DNA from: Nitrospira defluvii
Lineage (GTDB): Bacteria; Nitrospirota; Nitrospiria; Nitrospirales; Nitrospiraceae
Assembly (NCBI GenBank): GCA_011525625.1
Contig: WYAX01000029.1
Span: forward strand, 62,001 to 126,000
DNA length: 64,000 bases
Reading direction: 5' to 3'
In this document: in pieces, positions 24,224 through 32,147 of the stretch
Layout of the letters: every line of letters starts with the position of its first letter
Position numbering within the stretch: position 1 is the stretch's first letter
The notes under the pieces: generated by a model
The model's input: only the letters and a program-made list of their open reading frames with translations
The model's database searches: none
Told to the model about the DNA's origin: nothing
Program-made: the position numbers and the translations under genes

Positions 24224-25041
24224 CGGCGCCATCGGCGGAACATCTGCTGGCGGTTGAGACCGCGACGGCCTGGCAAAGCGTGGCTTTGTTGCGCGGTGAG
24301 CGGGTTGCGGCCTTGGCCGAACAGGACGCAGCCGGCTCTCACGCGCGGTCGCTGATGGGCGCCATCGACCGTGTGTTGGGCGAAGCGGGCCTCCGGTTGA
24401 CGGATCTCCAGGGAATGGCCGTGTCGATCGGGCCCGGCTCGTTTACCGGACTCCGTGTCGGGCTGGCGACTATGCTGGGGTTTCGCGCGGTGCTGGGGAC
24501 GTCCATCATTCCGGTGCCGACGCTGGAAGCGATGGTGTGGAACCTGCGTGATGTGTCAGGGGTGCTGGTCCCGGTGCTCAAGAGTCGTCACAACGAGGTC
24601 TATTGGGCTGCCTATGAGTGGCAGCCCGGACAAGGATTGCGGACACATATCGCCGAACAGGTCGGGCCACCGTCTTCCGTGGCCCGGGCATGCAAGGATG
24701 TGGCGGGCGTCACGCTGTTTGGCGACGGCTGGCAGGCCTATGGGCAGGAAATCCGTCAGGCCGTGGAGGCGATGGGTGTGATAGTGCGGGAAGTCGATGC
24801 GGACCGTCAGCGTCCTTCGGCGGTCAGTGTCGGCCTGGCGGCGCGACTGCGCCGGGCGACGGGTCAGGTTGGAGAAGAGGCGTTGGTTCCGCGGTACGTG
24901 CAACGCACGGAAGCGGAGATCAAGTTCGACGAACTGCAAGGCGTCTCGGCGCTCGAGCGGCGGCGGGAACGGGTGGCCAAGAAGCTGGCCCAGAGGACAA
25001 CGGGCCGCCGCAGCGGCCGTGATTCGCAAGCCAAGCAATAG
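24220..25041 (+). CDS. tsaB: tRNA threonylcarbamoyladenosine biosynthesis protein TsaB
   Basis: A 273-residue member of the ASKHA fold that partners TsaD in making t6A at position 37 of ANN-decoding tRNAs. Visible signatures are LAVETATAWQSVAL (first phosphate-like loop), HARSLMGAI, the SIGPGSFTGLRVGLATMLG segment specific for TsaB, and VPVLKSRHNEVYWA. The C-terminus is extended and Arg-rich (about 30 residues). The ATG overlaps the preceding stop (ATGA). RimI, which often neighbours TsaB, follows after 27 bases. Confidence 0.94.
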   Translation: MTAPSAEHLLAVETATAWQSVALLRGERVAALAEQDAAGSHARSLMGAIDRVLGEAGLRLTDLQGMAVSIGPGSFTGLRVGLATMLGFRAVLGTSIIPVPTLEAMVWNLRDVSGVLVPVLKSRHNEVYWAAYEWQPGQGLRTHIAEQVGPPSSVARACKDVAGVTLFGDGWQAYGQEIRQAVEAMGVIVREVDADRQRPSAVSVGLAARLRRATGQVGEEALVPRYVQRTEAEIKFDELQGVSALERRRERVAKKLAQRTTGRRSGRDSQAKQ

Positions 25042-25068
25042 GCCGAGAAGGCAAACCGGGCGCTGAAT

Positions 25069-25569
25069 ATGGCATTGGATTCGGTCATCATAGAGCCGGC
25101 AACCGCCGAGGTGTTGGATGAAGTCTTGGCCATCGAACAGGCTTGCTTCTCGGCCCCCTGGACGCGCAAAATGTTGGCGGCGGAATTGTCCGGCAATCAG
25201 TTTGCGCGCTTTCTGATCGCGAAATGTCTCGATCCGCACTCAGGGGCGCTCGTGATTTCCGGGTATTTCTGTTACTGGATTGTCTTCGAGGAACTACGGT
25301 TGATGAACCTGGCGGTACTCGCCCCGTTTCGCCGGCGACGGGTGGCGAGCAAACTCGTGTGTACGGCGATTCGGGCCGGTGTCGAGCGCGGGGCGAATCG
25401 GGCGATGTTGGAAGTGCGGGCGTCCAACCAGGAGGCCCGTGCCCTATATGAGCGGCTGGGGTTTCGTCGGACGGCCATCCGTGCGCGGTATTATGTGAAA
25501 CCTGAAGAAGACGCGGTGCTGATGGAACTGGCGCCGCTGGAGGTGAGTGCTTTGTGCGGGCAGCCCTGA
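25069..25569 (+). CDS. rimI: Ribosomal protein S18-alanine N-acetyltransferase (RimI)
   Basis: A 166-residue GNAT acetyltransferase. The acetyl-CoA loop is atypical but recognisable (LAPFRRRRVASKLV, in place of Q/RxxGxG/A), followed by ALYERLGFRR and the C-terminal YYVKPEEDAVLMEL typical of RimI. RimI acetylates the N-terminal alanine of ribosomal protein S18. Location right behind tsaB supports the call. Confidence 0.9.
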   Translation: MALDSVIIEPATAEVLDEVLAIEQACFSAPWTRKMLAAELSGNQFARFLIAKCLDPHSGALVISGYFCYWIVFEELRLMNLAVLAPFRRRRVASKLVCTAIRAGVERGANRAMLEVRASNQEARALYERLGFRRTAIRARYYVKPEEDAVLMELAPLEVSALCGQP

Positions 25570-25641
25570 GAGCTGATTCTCCGGGCGGCGGGTAACACGA
25601 CGGTCATCCACGAACGTATGTAGTCAACCAGGAGGTGCGAC

Positions 25642-25857
25642 ATGCAGACGGAGACGGCGATCACTGAGCGGTTACGGCAGTCCAACACAGAGTTCCGGGC
25701 ACTAGAAGAATCTCACCATCGCCTCGATGCGGAGCTTGCCGACCTCCAGCGGCGGCATGTGCTCACGCCGGCCGAAGAAGTGCTGAAGAAACAACTGCAA
25801 AAAGAGAAGTTGGCCACCAAGGACAAGATCGCCGAGCTCATTCGGGCCTCGCGGTAA
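25642..25857 (+). CDS. DUF465/YdcH-type small coiled-coil protein
   Basis: A 71-residue protein with the helix-turn-helix hairpin of the DUF465 family: a first helix (FRALEESHHRLDAELADLQRR), a TPAEE turn and a second helix (VLKKQLQKEKLATKDKIAELI). CCAGGAGG precedes the ATG. Function of the family is unknown; such proteins are cytoplasmic and often highly expressed. Confidence 0.85.
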   Translation: MQTETAITERLRQSNTEFRALEESHHRLDAELADLQRRHVLTPAEEVLKKQLQKEKLATKDKIAELIRASR

Positions 25858-25956
25858 CGCGGGGCGGAGATCCCGTGCCCAACTCGTCGTGCCCCTCCGC
25901 GCGGGTAGAGCCTGATGCGACGAGGCGGAGCGACGGGGCATTCATTCAGACAGGCA

Positions 25957-26727
25957 ATGCTCGCACCACTGGCCGCCCATATTCAGTCGCTGAAGAAGCG
26001 GCTGCTGATCATCGCGGTGACCTTGGGGGTCGCGTTTGCGACGGCGTTTGCCTACTCCGCGGACATGGTTGCCTGGCTGAACCGGCCGTTTCCCAATCAG
26101 TTGGTGTTCTACGGACCGACGGAGGCTCTGTTCGCCTCGATCAAGGTCTCGTTCCTCGCCGGCATCATCCTGAGCCTGCCGGTCGTCTTTTATCAGTGTT
26201 GGAAGTTCATCGAACCGGCGTTGCTCCCTAAGGAGCAACGCTGGGCCATTCCCCTGTTCCTCCTGGCCGCCTTGTTGTTTGCGCTTGGCCTCGTCTTCTG
26301 CAACCTTGTCATCCTGCCGCTGGTTATCGACTTCTTCGTCAGCTTCGGTATGGATCGCGACATTACGCCGGCGCTGGGGGTGGGAACCTACATCGACTTC
26401 AACGTCAAATTTCTGCTGATCTTCGGCTGCGCCTTCGAATTGCCGCTGGTGTTGACGTTGCTGTCGAGGGTCGGGGTGGTTTCGGCAGCGGCGCTGGCCC
26501 ACTATCGCAAACATGCCATTATGGCGGCGCTGATCATCTCGGCCGTCGTGACGCCGGATGCCACGTTGTTCACGATGTTGCTGATGGCGGTCCCGCTCAT
26601 GGTACTCTATGAGATCGGGATCATCGGCGCCAAGATCTTCGGGCGGGCGACAGGCCCGGCGCCCGACATGAATTTGCCGCTCGACCCTGATATACCCATT
26701 GGCACCGCCGGTCATCGCGTCCGTTGA
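25957..26727 (+). CDS. tatC: Twin-arginine translocase subunit TatC
   Basis: A 256-residue inner-membrane protein with six predicted transmembrane helices. The N-terminus LAAHIQSLKKRLL corresponds to the TatC H-x-x-E-L-R-x-R-L region with E and R replaced (Q-S-L-K-K), and the YQCWKFIEPALLPKEQR loop corresponds to the F(Y)QxWxFxxPGL motif that binds twin-arginine signal peptides. TatC is the receptor of the Tat export pathway. ATG 25957 is chosen because family similarity begins there; ATG 25915 gives 14 extra residues. No tatA or tatB lies nearby. Confidence 0.9.
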   Translation: MLAPLAAHIQSLKKRLLIIAVTLGVAFATAFAYSADMVAWLNRPFPNQLVFYGPTEALFASIKVSFLAGIILSLPVVFYQCWKFIEPALLPKEQRWAIPLFLLAALLFALGLVFCNLVILPLVIDFFVSFGMDRDITPALGVGTYIDFNVKFLLIFGCAFELPLVLTLLSRVGVVSAAALAHYRKHAIMAALIISAVVTPDATLFTMLLMAVPLMVLYEIGIIGAKIFGRATGPAPDMNLPLDPDIPIGTAGHRVR

Positions 26728-26761
26728 TCCGGCGTTCACAATTTGAAAAGGGTGGCTCACT

Positions 26762-27838
26762 ATGCTGCGTCACATTATTGTGCTGACGGCGCTCTCGGTC
26801 GGCAGTCTGCAGGGGGTCGCGCAGGCGGTTTCCTTTTCGGGCGGCAATGAGAGCGGCGGGTCCTTGAAATTGGAACAGGCGCATCCGGGCCAGGAGCCGG
26901 CAGGGTCTGCCGACATCGGCAATACGAGCATTCAGGCGTTGGCCGCCGGCGCCGGCGGGGTGATCTACGCCGGATCGTTCGGAATGGGTATTTTCCGCAG
27001 CGGTGACCGAGGCGCCTCCTGGGCATCGGCCAACGACGGCCTGACGGATCCGTTCGTGTTATGCCTCACCACCGGAAAAGACGGGGCCATCTATGCGGGC
27101 ACGTTTCGAGGCGGCGTCTTCCGTTCTCGCGACGCCGGAAAAACCTGGCAGGCGATCAACAACGGGCTGAAGCGCCTCGAAATTAAAGCCTTGATGATGG
27201 ATCCCAAAGGACTCTACGCCGGGACCGGAGATGGGGTGTATCTCTTGAATGCCGCACAGGATCAATGGAAGACGGTGAGTGCCGGATTGGATGAAATTCT
27301 CGTGCATGCCTTGGCGCGGACGAACGACGGGACGCTCTATGCCGGTACGTCCGGGAAGGGCGTACACAGTTATAAGGAGCGAAGTGCGGGATGGACGCGT
27401 CTCCGGCAGGGCTTGAAGGACCATGAAGGCCTTGTGGAGAACTTTATTCGCGTGTTGGCTGTCGACAAGGAACAGGGTGTGTACGCGGGTACGTTCGACG
27501 GCGGGGTGTTCCGGAGCGGCGACGGCGGCAAAACCTGGTTGCCGATCAGCCGGGCCCTCCCGAACGATTCGATCCGGGGACTGATCAGCAACGAGCGCGG
27601 GGTCTATGTCGCGACGGGTCGGGGCATTTTCAAGACCGTCGATAAGGGGCGGCAATGGGTGCCGTTGAACAAGGGCCTGAGCAATTTGTCGGTGCAGGTG
27701 TTGATCGAGGGCGAACAAGGCGGCTTCTATGCCGGTACCAGCTCCGGGGTCTATCGCAGCGACGATGACGGCCTCACCTGGACGGCCGTGAGCCAAGGAT
27801 TGGAAGGGGAGAGCATCGCGCCCTTCAAGTTTAACTGA
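26762..27838 (+). CDS. Secreted BNR-repeat (sortilin/Ycf48-like) beta-propeller protein
   Basis: A 358-residue protein with an N-terminal signal peptide (cleavage after AQA). The mature part contains at least six repeats of the type Y-A-G-T-x-x-G-V-F-R-S-x-D-x-G-x-x-W, the Asp-box (BNR) that builds sialidase/Ycf48-like beta propellers. This protein is predicted periplasmic or surface exposed. Function is not determined by the fold; possibilities include protein assembly or ligand binding. A GAAAAGGGT site precedes the ATG. The cyclophilin gene follows by 18 bases. Confidence 0.85.
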   Translation: MLRHIIVLTALSVGSLQGVAQAVSFSGGNESGGSLKLEQAHPGQEPAGSADIGNTSIQALAAGAGGVIYAGSFGMGIFRSGDRGASWASANDGLTDPFVLCLTTGKDGAIYAGTFRGGVFRSRDAGKTWQAINNGLKRLEIKALMMDPKGLYAGTGDGVYLLNAAQDQWKTVSAGLDEILVHALARTNDGTLYAGTSGKGVHSYKERSAGWTRLRQGLKDHEGLVENFIRVLAVDKEQGVYAGTFDGGVFRSGDGGKTWLPISRALPNDSIRGLISNERGVYVATGRGIFKTVDKGRQWVPLNKGLSNLSVQVLIEGEQGGFYAGTSSGVYRSDDDGLTWTAVSQGLEGESIAPFKFN

Positions 27839-27856
27839 GCGAGGAAAGGATACGAG

Positions 27857-28366
27857 ATGTCGGCACAACCCAGTTCACCACAAGCCACCATTACCGTGAC
27901 GTCGAAGAACGAGCCGTGGGGCCAGATTGTCCTGCGATTTTTTCCGGACGTGGCGCCGAATCATGTGAAGAATTTCGTCGATCTGGCCAAACAGGGGTTC
28001 TACAACGGCACCACCTTTCATCGGGTCATTCCCGGATTCATGATTCAGGGCGGCGACCCCAACAGCAAGAATCCGGATCGTGCGACGCACGGCATGGGAG
28101 GACCAGGCCATAAGGTGAATGCCGAGTTCAACAGTAAGCCGCACAAGCGAGGCACTCTCTCCATGGCCCGCGCCAACGACCCGAACAGCGCCGGATCGCA
28201 GTTTTTCATCTGCGTGAACGATGCCAACTTTCTGGATTGGCAGTACACGGTGTTCGGCGAAGTGCAGAGCGGGCTTGAGGTGGTCGACAAGGTCGTGTCG
28301 GCCAAACGCGATGGACGCGACAATCCGCTGGAGCGTGTCGAAATGACGGTGACGATCACGGAATAG
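27857..28366 (+). CDS. ppiB: Peptidyl-prolyl cis-trans isomerase (cyclophilin)
   Basis: A 169-residue cyclophilin without a signal peptide, so cytoplasmic. Conserved active-site elements are FHRVIPGFMIQGGDP (catalytic Arg), the GTLSMAR and SAGSQFFI segments and the late FLDWQYTVFGEV. It speeds prolyl isomerisation during protein folding. Begins 18 bases after the BNR-repeat gene with GAGGAAAGGA upstream. Confidence 0.95.
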   Translation: MSAQPSSPQATITVTSKNEPWGQIVLRFFPDVAPNHVKNFVDLAKQGFYNGTTFHRVIPGFMIQGGDPNSKNPDRATHGMGGPGHKVNAEFNSKPHKRGTLSMARANDPNSAGSQFFICVNDANFLDWQYTVFGEVQSGLEVVDKVVSAKRDGRDNPLERVEMTVTITE

Positions 28367-28399
28367 GGGACGTGAGAAGGAAGACGTGAAACGGCGCAC

Positions 28400-29122
28400 G
28401 TGAAGAGAGAAGATTCACAAGGAGGGGGGCGGCGCGGGCGCCGGTTCGCGCGCTACGTGTCACCAATCGGGCTATACGCCGCAGCGGTGCTTGCCGCTGC
28501 GGGTTGTGCCATTCCTCAGGTCCCGTCGAGGACCGTCTACGAAGATCCCGTCAATTTCGTCAGACTGGAGTTGGATGCGAATGTGTTGCCGGAATGGCCG
28601 CCCGGACATTTCACGCATCCGGTTCAGTTTTCTCCTGAACAGATCCGGCGTGTGTTGATGGGCCTGACCGTGCAAGAGCACCGGACGGCGCTGCAACGCT
28701 GGCTTGGGGGCGAACCGCGGCGGGTGCCCATGTTTCGTGACGCAGAGATCGCTATTCTGGTGCCGCAACTGGTCGAGGCGTTGCGGCTGGCCAAGGAAAA
28801 CGAACGGGTCACGTATTACCTGAGCCAGCCGCAGACCTCGATCAAGCGCATCATCACCTCAGGCGGACTCTATGTCCGGGGGACCGAACTCCACTTCATT
28901 CTCGGGAACTGGCAGACCCTCTACGGTATTCCGGCCTACGGCATGATCTACGATCGGCGCTATCCGATGAACCCGATCATCTCCAAAGGTTTCGACCTGT
29001 TCTTCGACTTGGATCAAGCCAGGGTGCAGCAGACCACCAGCATCTGGGATTCGCTCCTCGCCAACACCAAAGACGAGCTGGTTATCGATCTCGCGATCGT
29101 GTTTCCCGGCCAACCGGTCTAG
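28400..29122 (+). CDS. Lipoprotein of unknown function
   Basis: A 240-residue protein beginning at GTG 28400. A basic N-region (GRRGRRFARY) and hydrophobic stretch end in the lipobox LAAAGC, so it is lipidated. The mature part is alpha/beta with no recognised motif; a region around residues 135-180 (TSGGLYVRGTELHFILGNWQTLYGIPAYG) looks like a strand-rich core. A homologous family seems likely in related bacteria but I cannot name it. It follows the cyclophilin gene by 33 bases. Confidence 0.75.
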   Translation: MKREDSQGGGRRGRRFARYVSPIGLYAAAVLAAAGCAIPQVPSRTVYEDPVNFVRLELDANVLPEWPPGHFTHPVQFSPEQIRRVLMGLTVQEHRTALQRWLGGEPRRVPMFRDAEIAILVPQLVEALRLAKENERVTYYLSQPQTSIKRIITSGGLYVRGTELHFILGNWQTLYGIPAYGMIYDRRYPMNPIISKGFDLFFDLDQARVQQTTSIWDSLLANTKDELVIDLAIVFPGQPV

Positions 29123-29128
29123 CCCGGA

Positions 29129-29317
29129 CTATTCATGACCGCCCGCTCCGGCGTCCGATCCTCTCGCCCGGCGGGGCTTTTCTCGCTCGGCCTCCTCGAC
29201 GGACTGCCAGCACGCCTGCGTCGGCCTCACGTGCGAGAAGCCCCGGCGGGCTTCGGTCTCAAACGCTTCGCGAAGGCATTCATGAATAATCCGGGCTAGG
29301 CTGAAACACGCATCCAT
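29129..29317 (-). CDS. Possible small protein
   Basis: A 62-residue open frame (start ATG 29317; 29350 also possible) with codon choice like the host. Its N-terminal half is an amphipathic helix and the C-terminal half is charged and probably disordered. It fills most of the 311-base gap between the lipoprotein and TolC-type genes and is convergent with the former. No ribosome site or family is recognised, so it may be spurious. Confidence 0.3.
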   Translation of the reverse strand: MDACFSLARIIHECLREAFETEARRGFSHVRPTQACWQSVEEAEREKPRRARGSDAGAGGHE

Positions 29318-29433
29318 TGTGAAGCGGGACGACACGTCGCCACGCATCATGCTTCCCGCCGACCCTCATGGGAGGAGATACGAACGACGCTTGACGAACC
29401 ACGAGACCCGCTTCGGCCGCGCCTCACCGCGAT

Positions 29434-30852
29434 CTAATCGGCCGGGTGCGGCCCCACTGCGTCCGGTGAAGGGGCGCTGGCGCGGCTCAGCAGTAGAATG
29501 CGCCCTGTGTCGTCGCCCTGGGAGGTATACGCGAGGGTGACCTCTGCGATCTTGTAGTCGTACTGCGTTTCCGCCAGCCGCGTTTGTGCCGCGGTGAGTG
29601 CCACTTCCGATTGTGTGACCTCCACCACCGTTCCCAAGCCGAGTTTGTAGCGCTGTTTCGAGAGCTGTAACGCTTCCTGCGCGGTCTTGACCTGTTCTTC
29701 CGCCAACGTGATTTGCTGCGCGAAGGTGAGGGTGTCGAGGTAGGCGTTGGTCACCTGCTGGGTCAACGCCTGCTCGATGTTGGTGGTGGCGGCGGAGGCA
29801 GCCTGCCGATTGGCGCTGGCCTCGACCACCTGGTTTTCGATGAGGAAGCCGGTGAAGAGCGGCATGGACACCATGGCACCGGCCATCCACCACCCGCCGG
29901 TCTGTTGATTCTGGCGAGGATCGAAGGGATCGAACGTCCCGCCGCTGGCAATCGCCGACACCGTCGGCAGGTATTGGCGTTTGGTCGCCGTCAGTCTGGC
30001 GTCGGCCGAAGCGGTCTGCTCCTTGGCGCGTTTGACTTCCGGATGTGAGAGGCTTTCCGTGACCAGGGTGTCGAGTGTCTTTTGCGGACGCACATCCACC
30101 GAAATGTCTTCGAGGACATAGTCGTCTCCCCCTGTGATTCCCATGGTCCGGTTGAGATCGGCAAAGCTGGCTTTGAGATCGTTCCGGCTGCGCACCAGGA
30201 GCGATTGCGCGTTGACCAGTTCGACCCGTGCCAGATCGAAGTCGAGCTTTGATTTCAGTTGTTGCCGGTAGAGGGTCTCGATCTGCCCGGCGATGAGGCC
30301 CCGTTCCCGCACCGTTTCTTCGGCGATCTGGACCAGCCGTTTCCGCTTAAGACTGTTGAGGTAGGCGCGTTGCACGTAGAGCAAGACGAGCGCGCGTCGC
30401 GCGTTCACATCCTGGCCCTGGGCACGTTCCGCGAGCTTGTTCGACTCGACGAGGTTGCTGGTGTAGCCGAAGTCATAGATACGTTGATTCGCGATGACCC
30501 CGCCGGTAAAGGTGCTTTGGTTTTCCCGAAGGAGTCCGCCACCGACCATAAAGCGCGGATTGCTGACCCCGGCGCCGGCGATGGTATTCGCATTCGCATA
30601 GACCTGCGGATAGTAGAGCGAACGCGCCTGCTCGGTACGTGCTTCGGAGGCTTTCAAGTTCGCGGTACCTTCGAGCAGCATCGGATGGTTTTTTACGGCA
30701 ATATCGACGGCGCGCTGCACGCCGAGCACAGTTCCGCGGGGCAGCGACTCGAGCTGTTCCGCGTCTTGGGCCCTGGCGGCCAGGGCGGGCAGCAGGGTCA
30801 ACGCCGTTGTCGCCAGTGTCAGGAGCATCGTGGTAGGCCATATGCGGCTCAT
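29434..30852 (-). CDS. TolC-family outer-membrane efflux protein
   Basis: A 472-residue outer-membrane factor. An N-terminal signal peptide ends ARA-QDAE. Two homologous halves of long helices and beta strands follow, with TolC-type segments such as NHPMLLEGTANLKASEA, QRIYDFGYTSN, LSHPEVKRAKEQ and YKLGLGTVVEVTQSEVAL. It forms the outer-membrane channel of a tripartite efflux pump. Its start overlaps the adaptor gene's end by 4 bases; together with the permease and response regulator upstream it forms a single operon. Confidence 0.93.
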   Translation of the reverse strand: MSRIWPTTMLLTLATTALTLLPALAARAQDAEQLESLPRGTVLGVQRAVDIAVKNHPMLLEGTANLKASEARTEQARSLYYPQVYANANTIAGAGVSNPRFMVGGGLLRENQSTFTGGVIANQRIYDFGYTSNLVESNKLAERAQGQDVNARRALVLLYVQRAYLNSLKRKRLVQIAEETVRERGLIAGQIETLYRQQLKSKLDFDLARVELVNAQSLLVRSRNDLKASFADLNRTMGITGGDDYVLEDISVDVRPQKTLDTLVTESLSHPEVKRAKEQTASADARLTATKRQYLPTVSAIASGGTFDPFDPRQNQQTGGWWMAGAMVSMPLFTGFLIENQVVEASANRQAASAATTNIEQALTQQVTNAYLDTLTFAQQITLAEEQVKTAQEALQLSKQRYKLGLGTVVEVTQSEVALTAAQTRLAETQYDYKIAEVTLAYTSQGDDTGRILLLSRASAPSPDAVGPHPAD

Positions 30853-32147
30853 GAACGTTCTCCCTGTTTCTGCGAGGTCTCGTTGGGGGCCGAAGGCGGC
30901 GGCGGTGGCGTGCCGCCGGGGACGCGCCGCTCGAACTTCTGTTGAGATGGTGTGGCATCGGGCAGATTAAACGGCGACGCTTGGACCGGTGTGCCGTCCA
31001 GCAGACGTCGTTTTCCGACGGCGACGACATCTTCGTGTCCCTGAAGACCGGAGGTGATTTCCATCCACCGGCCGTCGCTGATGCCCGTCTGAACCGGGAC
31101 CGACGTGACCTTGCCGTCTTCGACAATGAAGACCGACTTGCCTTTGGGCGTGCTGTTCACGGCCTGCGGCGGTACGACCAGGGCTTGGGGAATCTCTCGC
31201 AGCCCCAATGAGACCTCGGCAAAGGTGCCTGGCCGGAGGGCATGGTCTCTGTTCGGTAAATCGATTTCGACAAGCAGACTTCGTGTTGCGGGATCGAGCG
31301 CCAGAGTGGAACGGGTTACGACGCCGCTGAACGACCGGCTGGGGAGCTCCGCGACCCTCACGGTGGCGGTGGTTTTTCCGGGCAAGACCCAGGGGCTATC
31401 GTCCTGTGGGACGTTCGCATAGACTCGAACCGTATCGAGATCCATGATCGTAAACAACGGAATCGCGTTGGTGGCCGAGGAGGTCGCGATCTGGATCAAG
31501 GAGCCCGGGTCGGCGAAGCGGGCGGTGACGACGCCGTCATAGGGCGCGCGGACTTTTGTATAGTCGCGCATCACAATCCGCTGTTCCATCAGATGCCGGG
31601 CCCCCTGATACGCCGCTTCCGCCACGTCCACGTCCTGCTTAGCGATGACGTCGGGCGACTCGTTCCACACCTTGTCGAGCCGTTCATAGGTCAGTTTCTT
31701 GATTTTGTAGTCCGACACCGCCTGCTGGTACTGCTCTTCCACTTCAGGCGCGTCGATGACGGCGACCACTTCGTTCTTTTTCACCGCGTCGCCTTTGTCC
31801 GGGCCGATCCATTTCAAATAGCCGGAGACTTTGGCGTACAGCGTGGTTTGGTACAACGGCGAGACGTTGGCCGGCAGTTTGATCGTATAGACCAGGTCTC
31901 GGCGGGTCGGTTTGGTGACCTGCACATCGACCGGTGCGGAGTCCCCTTCCGAGCGACTCTGCCCGGCCGACGGTTCCGATTGAGCCGTTACGGAGGGTGT
32001 TGCCGGATCCGAGGGGGGAGTCGATTCATCTCCTTGCCAGTACAGGTAGGCGCCGATAGCCAGGACGAGAAGCGCACCGGTTCCGATCCAGAGGGGCATA
32101 CGGGTCGAAGGTTGCACCAGAGCGGGCGGGACTACCTGATCGGTCAT
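30849..32147 (-). CDS. RND efflux periplasmic adaptor (membrane fusion protein)
   Basis: A 432-residue HlyD/AcrA-type adaptor. A single N-terminal membrane anchor (TGALLVLAIGAYLYW) leads to the lipoyl/barrel-sandwich half (VSPLYQTTLYAKVSGYLKWIG...GDAVKKNEVVAVID), a coiled-coil hairpin (about residues 115-180), the second lipoyl half (VRAPYDGVVTARFADPGSLI) and beta-barrel/membrane-proximal domains. It connects the RND permease to the outer-membrane channel. It overlaps the genes on both sides by 4 bases. Confidence 0.93.
   Translation of the reverse strand: MTDQVVPPALVQPSTRMPLWIGTGALLVLAIGAYLYWQGDESTPPSDPATPSVTAQSEPSAGQSRSEGDSAPVDVQVTKPTRRDLVYTIKLPANVSPLYQTTLYAKVSGYLKWIGPDKGDAVKKNEVVAVIDAPEVEEQYQQAVSDYKIKKLTYERLDKVWNESPDVIAKQDVDVAEAAYQGARHLMEQRIVMRDYTKVRAPYDGVVTARFADPGSLIQIATSSATNAIPLFTIMDLDTVRVYANVPQDDSPWVLPGKTTATVRVAELPSRSFSGVVTRSTLALDPATRSLLVEIDLPNRDHALRPGTFAEVSLGLREIPQALVVPPQAVNSTPKGKSVFIVEDGKVTSVPVQTGISDGRWMEITSGLQGHEDVVAVGKRRLLDGTPVQASPFNLPDATPSQQKFERRVPGGTPPPPPSAPNETSQKQGERS

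Noticed and set aside
28371-28400. Repeated ACGTGAA-like words near the cyclophilin stop, also near 14770 and 23380
   Set aside because: Short and irregular; could be remnants of a dispersed repeat but the evidence in the window is too thin.
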